Origin: Candidatus Uhrbacteria bacterium RIFCSPLOWO2_02_FULL_48_12
Lineage (GTDB): Bacteria > Patescibacteriota > Patescibacteriia > GWA2-46-9
Direction of reading: 5' to 3'
Length of the DNA stretch: 5,117 nucleotides
Assembly: GCA_001791425.1 (NCBI GenBank)
Contig: MGEP01000021.1
Coordinates: forward strand, 7,362-12,478
Every line of letters starts with the position of its first letter. Positions within the stretch are counted from its first letter, which is position 1. A program made the translations under genes and the position numbers. The notes under the pieces were generated by a model. The model ran no database searches and was not told the DNA's origin. It was given only the letters and a program-made list of their open reading frames with translations. This document shows positions 1 through 5,117 of this stretch, one piece after another.

Positions 1-2340
1 GATTTTGGCGATTTGATTAATTATACCTTGAAACTATTCTGTACGCGCCCGGATATTTTGAATTTTTATCGCCAGCAATTCAAATATATTTTGGTTGATG
101 AATTTCAGGACACGAACTGGGCGCAATATGAAATGGTAAAATTATTGGCCGCGCCGTTGAACAACTTAACGGTGGTAGGCGACGACGATCAGTCCATTTA
201 TCGCTTCCGCGGCGCCTCTATGAGCAACATCCTGCAGTTTAAAAAAGATTACCCGGCCGCTCAAGAAGTGGTGCTCATAGCCAACTATCGCTCCAGCCAG
301 AATATTTTGGACTTGGCCTATCGTTTTATTCAGCGCAATAACCCCAATCGTTTGGAGTGGCAGATGTCTGAGGGCCGCAAACAAGAGGGCGGCGGTCAGA
401 GCTCATCACTGTCCAAATCTCTCAAGGCCGCGACTGCGCTAGAGGGAATAATTGAACACCTGCATGGGGAAACCATTGACGACGAACTGCGGCTTATGGC
501 CGAGAAAATTTTAGAATTTAAAAGCAAGGATAAAGAGGCGAGTTGGGGAGATTTTGCTGTTTTGGCCCGTTCTAACGAGCAAGTCAACCAAGCCGATTTG
601 GCCATGGGTTCATTGGGACTGCCCCACCAATCCGTCACGGCCAAGGGTCTTTATCTAAAGCCGGTCATCGTTGACGTTTTGGCTTATTTGCGGCTTTTAG
701 ATAATTATCATGAGAGCCCGTCACTTTGGCGAGTTTTAAATTTTCCTTTTTGGAAATTGCGGCCTCGTGATCTTGTGGAGCTCTCGCACTTTGCCTCTAA
801 AAAATCGTGGTCGCTTTTTGAGGCGCTGGAGAAATCAGCGCTTATCCCAAATTTGCACGAAGAAACACATCGTATTTTTGGCACGGTGCTTAAATGGATA
901 AATGAGCATACGGTGTTTGCCCGCGATCATCGCCCCAGCGAACTTTTGGTGAAGGTGTTAAATGAAATCGGCTATACCGGCTATATTGAATCCAAGCCAG
1001 AAGGTCAATCAAGGAATGAATTTAGCTATCTCAATCAGTTTCATCGCCGCATTAAACGCTGGGAAGAAACCGAAGCCGACCCTAGAATCAGAGATTTTAT
1101 GCCGGCCATAACTTATGAGATAGAATCGGGTGAAGTTGGTGATTTGTCGGTTGACGTGGAAGTCGGCCCCGACGTCGTTAGGGTTATGACCGTTCATGCG
1201 GCCAAGGGTTTGGAATTTAAATATGTTTTTGTGACCGGGCTCGTGGACAGGCGCTTTCCGACCACCGAGCGCCGCGACCCTATTGAACTGCCTGATGCCC
1301 TGGTTAAAGAAATTCTTCCCCAAGGCGACAATAACATTCATCTGGAAGAAGAGCGGCGACTTTTCTACGTCGCCATGACCAGAGCCAAGCGCGGTTTGTG
1401 GCTGGCCTCGGCCGAAGATTATGGCGGCAGTCGCAAGAAAAAATTGTCGCAGTTCTTGATTGAATTGGATATTCCTTTGGCGGGCGGGAAGAAAGCCGCG
1501 GCCAACGTCAGTGGTTTGCCAGCCCTCGTGTTAGGAGATTTAGTTGACGCCGATATTATCAAAGATTATCTGCCCGAACAGTTCAGTTTTACTCAGCTCA
1601 AAGCATATGAAACATGCCCTTATCAATATCGTTATGCCCATGTGTTAAAAGTGCCGGTTTGGGGCCGGCACACCTTCAGTTTTGGGCAAAGCATGCATCT
1701 TACTTTAGAGCGTTTTTTTACGCGCCTCAAGGAAAAAAAATCAGCCAGGCAGGGCAGTTTGTTTGCCGAGGGTCAGCCGTCAGCCGCGGCGGAGCCAACC
1801 CTTGAAGAGCTTTTGCAAATATATGAATCATCGTGGATTGATGAATGGTATGAGAGTAAGGACCAGGCCCAAGAATATTTCAATTTGGGCCGGGACATAT
1901 TGAAAGAATTTTTCAAGAAACACGAGGATGCTTGGCCAGACACAAAATTTTTAGAAAAGGGATTTAATTTGAAAATTGGCTCATATACTCTAAAAGGAAA
2001 GGTTGATAGGGTAGATGCGCGCGGTGACGGCGTGGAGATTATTGATTACAAAACCGGCAGCGTTCCCAAAAACGAAGATGTGGACAAAGATCAGCTTTTT
2101 ATTTACCAGTTGGCCGCGGAAAATATTTGGCAAGAAAAGCCCGTGGCTTTAACATTTTATTATTTGGGCGAGAATAAACCGATCTCTTTTTTAGGTACTG
2201 CTCACGATCTTGAAGCGCTGAAGAAGAAAATAATTTCTACGATTGAAGAGATAAGAAAAAGCGAATTTAAAGCCAAACCATCGCCGCAGACATGCCGGCA
2301 CTGCGATTTTAAAAAAATTTGCCCCTTTAGCCAAGCATGA
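1..2340 (+). CDS. UvrD/PcrA-like superfamily 1A helicase fused to a RecB/Cas4-like PD-(D/E)XK nuclease (5' partial)
   Basis: Probably unwinds and degrades DNA at breaks or stalled forks, in the cytoplasm. The reading frame is open from base 1, so the true start and the Walker A motif are upstream; the apparent TTG start at 13 lies inside the domain. Visible helicase motifs in order are DEFQDT (97-114, Walker B), GDDDQSIYRFRGA (178-216, motif III), NYRS (283-294, motif IV), TVHAAKGLEF (1189-1218, motif V) and EEERRLFYVAMTRAK (1345-1389, motif VI with its arginine). The C-terminal part from about 1580 is a nuclease: GQSMH (His 1696-1698), Asp 2005-2007, DYKTG (2044-2058) and Q-x3-Y (2092-2106). 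A cysteine at 1615-1617 plus a final C-x2-C-x5-C (2293-2322) match the AddB/Cas4 4Fe-4S staple. Motor-then-nuclease order resembles AddA and the mycobacterial AdnA/AdnB chains. 779 codons are visible; about 190 residues are probably missing. Family assignment is firm; the pathway is inferred. Confidence 0.95.
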   Translation, partial: DFGDLINYTLKLFCTRPDILNFYRQQFKYILVDEFQDTNWAQYEMVKLLAAPLNNLTVVGDDDQSIYRFRGASMSNILQFKKDYPAAQEVVLIANYRSSQNILDLAYRFIQRNNPNRLEWQMSEGRKQEGGGQSSSLSKSLKAATALEGIIEHLHGETIDDELRLMAEKILEFKSKDKEASWGDFAVLARSNEQVNQADLAMGSLGLPHQSVTAKGLYLKPVIVDVLAYLRLLDNYHESPSLWRVLNFPFWKLRPRDLVELSHFASKKSWSLFEALEKSALIPNLHEETHRIFGTVLKWINEHTVFARDHRPSELLVKVLNEIGYTGYIESKPEGQSRNEFSYLNQFHRRIKRWEETEADPRIRDFMPAITYEIESGEVGDLSVDVEVGPDVVRVMTVHAAKGLEFKYVFVTGLVDRRFPTTERRDPIELPDALVKEILPQGDNNIHLEEERRLFYVAMTRAKRGLWLASAEDYGGSRKKKLSQFLIELDIPLAGGKKAAANVSGLPALVLGDLVDADIIKDYLPEQFSFTQLKAYETCPYQYRYAHVLKVPVWGRHTFSFGQSMHLTLERFFTRLKEKKSARQGSLFAEGQPSAAAEPTLEELLQIYESSWIDEWYESKDQAQEYFNLGRDILKEFFKKHEDAWPDTKFLEKGFNLKIGSYTLKGKVDRVDARGDGVEIIDYKTGSVPKNEDVDKDQLFIYQLAAENIWQEKPVALTFYYLGENKPISFLGTAHDLEALKKKIISTIEEIRKSEFKAKPSPQTCRHCDFKKICPFSQA

Positions 2341-2445
2341 AAATAATTCAAAACTCAAAATGCATAACGCAAAACTGTTTGCTTTGCGCCGATCATTGTA
2401 CGTAAAGTTTTGACTTTTGAGTTTTACGTTTTGAGTTAATTATTT
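2341..2445. repeat. Imperfect long hairpin filling the helicase-DUF721 spacer
   Basis: This spacer begins right after the helicase stop and ends two bases before the next start codon. Its ends are an exact 8-bp inverted repeat (AAATAATT at 2341-2348, AATTATTT at 2438-2445). Next inside is a 9-bp match, AACTCAAAA (2352-2360) with TTTTGAGTT (2429-2437), offset by a three-base bulge. Further in, CAAAACT (2370-2376) pairs with AGTTTTG (2406-2412). The sequence is built from short words such as AAACTCAAAA and GTTTTGA. There is no GC-rich stem followed by a T-run, so it is not a classical intrinsic terminator, although an RNA hairpin could still affect transcription or protect the message end. I infer a non-coding palindromic repeat; no coding sequence is evident here. 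Confidence 0.7.
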
Positions 2446-2447
2446 GT

Positions 2448-2765
2448 ATGTTTCATCCTCTTAAAAATTATCTACCCGACGCCCTAAGGCGTACCGGTGC
2501 CGAGCGGTCAGTGACCGCTGTTATGATTGTTGAATCGGCCGGTCCAATATTACTGCAAATTGTACCGCAATTGAGACCGGCTGATTTTGAAGTCATTTCT
2601 TACAGTCAAGGATGCTTAACTGTGGCCGTGTCTAGTCCGGCCGTGGGACAGGAGTTGAGAATGCGCGCTGAAGCTATTCTTGAGGCCCTGCGTGAAACAT
2701 TTCATCAGGATCAAATCAGACGGCTGAAATTGGTGCCGCTCATTGAACAGGGCGGCGAATTTTGA
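2448..2765 (+). CDS. Short DUF721 (DciA-like) protein
   Basis: A 105-residue soluble protein resembling the DUF721 domain. Family members include DciA, which acts with the replicative helicase DnaB in many bacteria. Visible hallmarks are an N-terminal helix (about residues 2-16), then the segment SYSQGCLTVAV (51-61), followed by SSPAVGQEL (62-70), a helix with RMRAEAILEALRE (71-83) and a last strand IRRLKLVPL (90-98). The pattern 'G-x-L-x-V-x-V-x-S-x-A-x-x-x-E-L' is the core of the family. It is shorter than classical DciA proteins and is essentially the domain alone. The ATG at 2448 is the first suitable start and gives the expected N-terminus; no Shine-Dalgarno sequence precedes it. The gene follows a helicase-nuclease gene and is 13 bases from the next gene. 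Membership is likely; a DnaB-related role in this organism is inference. Confidence 0.75.
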   Translation: MFHPLKNYLPDALRRTGAERSVTAVMIVESAGPILLQIVPQLRPADFEVISYSQGCLTVAVSSPAVGQELRMRAEAILEALRETFHQDQIRRLKLVPLIEQGGEF

Positions 2766-2778
2766 TAATATAATAACC

Positions 2779-3168
2779 ATGACCCTAAAGCAGTACCTTA
2801 TTTTGATGATTTTAGGCACTCTTTTGTGCTGGGGCGCTTGGGCACTGGTGCTTATTTACCTAGATCCTGTCTCGGCGGGGTGGCTGGGTTTCGGGTTTTT
2901 TTACGGCTCGCTTTATATTGCTGGTGTGGGCAGTTTTGCCTTAGTGGGCACGGGCTTAAGAATGATGTTTGTGAAGCAAGGAGTGATCTTTCGGCAAGTG
3001 GCTATTGCTTTTAGGCAAGCATTTTTCTTCAGTTTTATCGTGGTCGCGGCTCTTTTTTTGCAGAGCAAGGAAATTTTTACCTGGTGGAGCATGCTTTTGC
3101 TGGTGGCGGCCGTGACCCTGATTGAGTTTGCTATCGTTTCACTCAAGCGCCGGGAGCCGGAATTATGA
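2779..3168 (+). CDS. Small membrane protein with four predicted helices, function unknown
   Basis: A 129-residue integral membrane protein with no enzymatic motif that I recognise. Hydrophobic segments lie at about residues 6-28, 35-60, 80-96 and 103-122. Basic residues fall in the loop between helices two and three (R61, K66, R72, R79) and at the C-terminus (KRRE), which predicts both ends in the cytoplasm. Helix one carries CWGAW and ends in a DP pair (29-30); helix four is preceded by TWW (101-103). I recall similar small proteins in Parcubacteria genomes but know no function for them. I chose the ATG at 2779 because it begins MTLKQYLIL directly before the first helix; an in-frame TTG at 2743 would overlap the DUF721 gene and add a polar extension. 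The stop overlaps the pheS start in an ATGA arrangement, suggesting translational coupling. Confidence 0.8.
   Translation: MTLKQYLILMILGTLLCWGAWALVLIYLDPVSAGWLGFGFFYGSLYIAGVGSFALVGTGLRMMFVKQGVIFRQVAIAFRQAFFFSFIVVAALFLQSKEIFTWWSMLLLVAAVTLIEFAIVSLKRREPEL
3152..3156 (+). promoter_or_regulatory. Possible ribosome binding site of pheS
   Basis: GGGAG ends eight bases before the pheS ATG at 3165 and lies within the end of the upstream membrane-protein gene. It is the only purine-rich site in the window well placed for a start codon. With the four-base ATGA overlap, translation could begin here by re-initiation as well. Confidence 0.35.
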
Positions 3169-4187
3169 TGACGTTGGAAGAATTAAAGCGCTTGCCCCTT
3201 GAGGCAGAGCGCGCCGCTTCGGCCGCCAAAAATCAGGCCGAATTGCGTCAGGCGGAAATTCGTTTTCTTGGCCGCAAAAGCGAGTTAACGCTGTTTTTGC
3301 GTGATCTTAAAAATGTGCCCAAAGAAAAACGCTCTCTAGTTGGACGCGCGGCCAACGAAACGCGCGTGCGCCTCGTGGAAATTTTTGAAGAACACACTCA
3401 CCGCTTGACCGAATCATTAGCTCCGATTGATGTGACCCTGCTCGGAATTCAACCGCGCCTAGGACACTCTCATCTGGTCAGTCAGGCCATTGAAGAAATC
3501 TCCGCGATTTTTAAGGAAATTGGATTTAAGCGAGTTCGTCATCCAGAAGTGGAGAGCGATTGGTATGCCTTTGAATCTTTGAATATGCCGCCAGACCATC
3601 CAGCGCGCGACGAGTGGGAAACTTTTTTTATGGATCATTCGGGCAATGTCGGCGATAGATTTGTTTTGACGCCCCACGCAACATCTGGGACAGCGCGTGT
3701 TCTGGCCACGCGCCAATTACCGCTGTGTGTTATTAATATTCAAAAATGCTATCGCCGCCAGTCTGATGTTTCGCACGTACCAATGTTTCATCAATTTGAC
3801 GGGCTATACGCGGACCAGGGAGTAACCATTCGGCACCTTAAGGGAGTTTTGGAATATTTTGTGAAATCTTATTTTGGCGCCAAACGAGAAGTGCGTTTGC
3901 GACCCCATCATTTTCCTTTTACCGAACCCAGTTTTGAAGTGGATATCTCATGTGGCATTTGTAGTGGCCGAGGTTGCCGTCTTTGCAAAGAAGGATGGGT
4001 GGAGCTCGGCGGGGCGGGAATGCTCCATCCCAATGTTCTCAAGGCCGCCAAGATTGATTCCAAAAAAATAACGGCTCTGGCTTTTGGCTGGGGCGTTGAG
4101 CGCACCTTGCTCATGCGCTCCGGTCTAGAGGTTCCCGATATCAGGATTCTTTATGAAAACGATTTAAGATTTTTAGAACAGTTCTAA
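3165..4187 (+). CDS. pheS: Phenylalanyl-tRNA synthetase alpha subunit
   Basis: Catalytic subunit of the alpha2-beta2 enzyme that attaches phenylalanine to tRNA(Phe) using ATP in the cytoplasm. At 340 residues it has normal family length. Residues 1 to about 95 form the helical N-terminal arm that contacts tRNA, with FLGRKSEL near 34-41. The class II core follows: motif-1 region with GFKRVRHPEVESDW and then LNMPPDHPARD, motif 2 around CYRRQSD...MFHQFDGL, FPFTEPSFEVD (250-260), a four-cysteine knuckle C-x2-C-x4-C-x2-C (C263, C266, C271, C274), GGAGMLHPNVL, and motif 3 FGWGVERTLLMR. The C-terminus NDLRFLEQF is typical. Several expected amino-acid pocket positions are unusual (F155, T173, T176, D212). 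Two ATG codons are possible, at 3165 and 3168; the first overlaps the upstream stop. The identity is certain. Confidence 0.98.
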   Translation: MMTLEELKRLPLEAERAASAAKNQAELRQAEIRFLGRKSELTLFLRDLKNVPKEKRSLVGRAANETRVRLVEIFEEHTHRLTESLAPIDVTLLGIQPRLGHSHLVSQAIEEISAIFKEIGFKRVRHPEVESDWYAFESLNMPPDHPARDEWETFFMDHSGNVGDRFVLTPHATSGTARVLATRQLPLCVINIQKCYRRQSDVSHVPMFHQFDGLYADQGVTIRHLKGVLEYFVKSYFGAKREVRLRPHHFPFTEPSFEVDISCGICSGRGCRLCKEGWVELGGAGMLHPNVLKAAKIDSKKITALAFGWGVERTLLMRSGLEVPDIRILYENDLRFLEQF

Positions 4188-4192
4188 GCAAG

Positions 4193-4235
4193 AAATCCCA
4201 ATGACCAAATCCCAATGTCAAATAAAATCCCAATG
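4193..4235 (+). repeat. Three exact direct copies of an 11-bp word
   Basis: AAATCCCAATG occurs exactly at 4193-4203, 4207-4217 and 4225-4235, with start-to-start distances of 14 and 18 bases. A near-copy on the opposite strand (CATTGGAATTT, 4255-4265) differs at one base. The copies make up most of the left arm of the surrounding inverted repeat, so the element is both directly and inversely repetitive. Confidence 0.85.
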
Positions 4236-4306
4236 CCACAATGTCAAAATTAGACATTGGAATTTATGGCATTTATTGGACATTTGAGCTTGGGCATTGG
4301 TCATTT
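4193..4306. repeat. Interrupted palindromic element in the pheS-pheT spacer
   Basis: The spacer between pheS and pheT is a long imperfect inverted repeat. The outer stem pairs AATGACCAA (4200-4208) with TTGGTCATT (4297-4305). An inner stem pairs CAATGTC (4239-4245) with GACATTG (4253-4259) around a seven-base loop, with TGCCA (4234-4238) and TGGCA (4267-4271) just outside it on staggered positions. The word CCAATG or its complement recurs throughout. There is no T-run after the inner stem, so a standard intrinsic terminator is unlikely, and terminating inside a synthetase operon would be costly. It may be a dispersed chromosomal repeat, an RNA structure that tunes pheT expression, or both; the sequence alone does not decide. 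Confidence 0.8.
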
Positions 4307-4312
4307 ACCGTT

Positions 4313-5117
4313 ATGATTTTCCGTCTTCCTTACAGTTGGCTTAAAGAATACGTGTGGGTGCCGAAAAATCCGCATGATTTAGCGCGCCAGCTTTCGCTTT
4401 ATGGCCCTTCAGTTGAGAGGGTTGAGGCAGTGCGTCATGAATTCACTAAAGTAGTGGTGGGAGAAATTATTTCTATTGAGCGCCATCCCAATGCTAATAA
4501 ACTCCAAGTGGCTTTAGTGCGGGCTGGCAGCGGCGCGTCTTTGCGAATTGTGTGCGGCGCGCCGAACATTAAGGTCGGGCAAAAAGTGCCCTTGGCGCTT
4601 GTGGGAGCTACGCTGCCGGGCGGAATTACGGTCGGCCGGCGCGAGGTGCGCGGGGTAGTGAGCGATGGTATGCTCTGCTCAGCGCGCGAACTTGGCATCC
4701 ACGACGATCATCTGGGCATTCTTATTCTGCATCCAGAATCAAAGATTGGCGCCCGCCTTTCGGATTTGGGGAATCTCAACGATTACATTCTTGAGGTTGA
4801 GCCCACGACCAACAGGCCTGATATTAGTTCAGTGATTGGCGTCGCTCGGGAGGTAAGCGCCATTACGGGAAAAGCTCTGAAATATTCGGCCCAAAAAACG
4901 GAGACAAAAAAAACTTATTCTTGCCCGCTAACAGTTAATGTTTTGAATCGTAAATTATGCCCGCGTTTCATGGCGGTTTTAATTAAAAACCTTTCTGTTG
5001 GAGCTTCGCCATGGTGGATGCAGGAGCGCTTGGCTCGCGCCGGAATTCGCCCGATTAATTCTGTGGTAGATGTCACAAATTATGTTTTGCTTGAATATGG
5101 TCAGCCCTTGCATGCCT
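4313..5117 (+). CDS. pheT: Phenylalanyl-tRNA synthetase beta subunit (3' partial)
   Basis: Beta subunit of the bacterial phenylalanyl-tRNA synthetase, needed for tRNA binding and editing. The frame stays open to the window end, giving 268 codons of a protein that is usually about 800 residues. The N-terminus MIFRLPYSWLKEYV matches the family and fixes the ATG at 4313; an in-frame stop (TAA, 4223-4225) lies upstream and no good Shine-Dalgarno sequence is seen. Residues about 44-150 form the OB-fold tRNA-binding domain, with HPNANKLQV (58-66), CGAPNIKVGQKVPLA (81-95) and GMLCSAREL (119-127). Then EPTTNRPDISSVIGVARE (163-180) leads into the B3/B4 editing domain, where RFMAVLIKNL and SPWWMQERL precede VVDVTNYVLLEYGQPLHA (251-268). 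It lies 125 bases after pheS, separated by the repeat element. The identity is certain; the remainder of the gene is outside the window. Confidence 0.97.
   Translation, partial: MIFRLPYSWLKEYVWVPKNPHDLARQLSLYGPSVERVEAVRHEFTKVVVGEIISIERHPNANKLQVALVRAGSGASLRIVCGAPNIKVGQKVPLALVGATLPGGITVGRREVRGVVSDGMLCSARELGIHDDHLGILILHPESKIGARLSDLGNLNDYILEVEPTTNRPDISSVIGVAREVSAITGKALKYSAQKTETKKTYSCPLTVNVLNRKLCPRFMAVLIKNLSVGASPWWMQERLARAGIRPINSVVDVTNYVLLEYGQPLHA

Noticed and set aside
1009..1341. Antisense open frame inside the helicase gene
   Set aside because: It lies wholly opposite conserved helicase sequence including motif V and shows no recognisable protein features; it is a shadow of the coding strand.
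1582..2340. Cas4-like nuclease as a sign of a CRISPR locus
   Set aside because: The nuclease is fused in frame to a UvrD-type motor, and no repeat-spacer array or other cas gene is present; the fold is shared with AddB, RecB and AdnB.
2743..2774. Promoter-like TTGAAC and TATAAT pair before the membrane-protein gene
   Set aside because: The -10 match at 2769-2774 is perfect, but the gap to TTGAAC is 20 bases and the region is AT-rich by chance between close genes; a leaderless start cannot be excluded but is not supported.
2743..2778. Upstream TTG start that would lengthen the membrane protein by 12 residues
   Set aside because: It overlaps the DUF721 gene by 23 bases and adds a polar stretch, while the ATG at 2779 begins right at the typical short cytoplasmic lead before helix one.
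4239..4259. Intrinsic terminator after pheS
   Set aside because: The inner stem is only 7 bp, modest in GC, and is followed by GAATTTATGG rather than a T-run; pheT downstream is expected to be co-expressed.
4435..4698. Antisense open frame opposite the start of pheT
   Set aside because: The + strand here encodes the conserved PheT OB-fold domain with clear motifs, so the reverse frame is a by-product of codon composition.

Overview
The window looks like an ordinary housekeeping segment of a bacterial chromosome, most likely from a Candidate Phyla Radiation (Patescibacteria, Parcubacteria-like) genome. Four things point there: compact genes on one strand, a PheS of the 'CYRRQSD...MFHQF' type that I associate with this group, a small four-helix membrane protein of a kind I associate with these genomes, and spacers filled with simple-word inverted repeats. 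The assignment is an inference; no rRNA or other phylogenetic marker was tested.

All genes read on the + strand. Positions 1-2340 hold the C-terminal three quarters or so of a UvrD/PcrA-type helicase fused to a RecB/AddB/Cas4-like PD-(D/E)XK nuclease with a four-cysteine iron-sulfur signature; its N-terminus lies outside the window. Positions 2341-2447 are a spacer made almost wholly of an imperfect hairpin. Positions 2448-2765 encode a short DUF721 (DciA-like) protein, followed 13 bases later by a 129-residue four-helix membrane protein of unknown function (2779-3168). The latter overlaps the start of pheS by four bases (3165-4187). A 125-base spacer built from a second repeat-rich hairpin (about 4193-4306) precedes pheT, which starts at 4313 and runs off the end of the window.

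The window joins two themes: DNA replication and repair (helicase-nuclease, DciA-like protein) and translation (both subunits of phenylalanyl-tRNA synthetase). The DUF721 gene, membrane-protein gene and pheS are tightly packed and probably share a transcript. pheT probably follows on the same message unless the intervening hairpin changes read-through.

I see no defence system, CRISPR array, transposase, tRNA or rRNA. The least explained items are the two spacer hairpins, the uncharacterised membrane protein coupled to pheS, and several unusual residues at expected phenylalanine-pocket positions of PheS.
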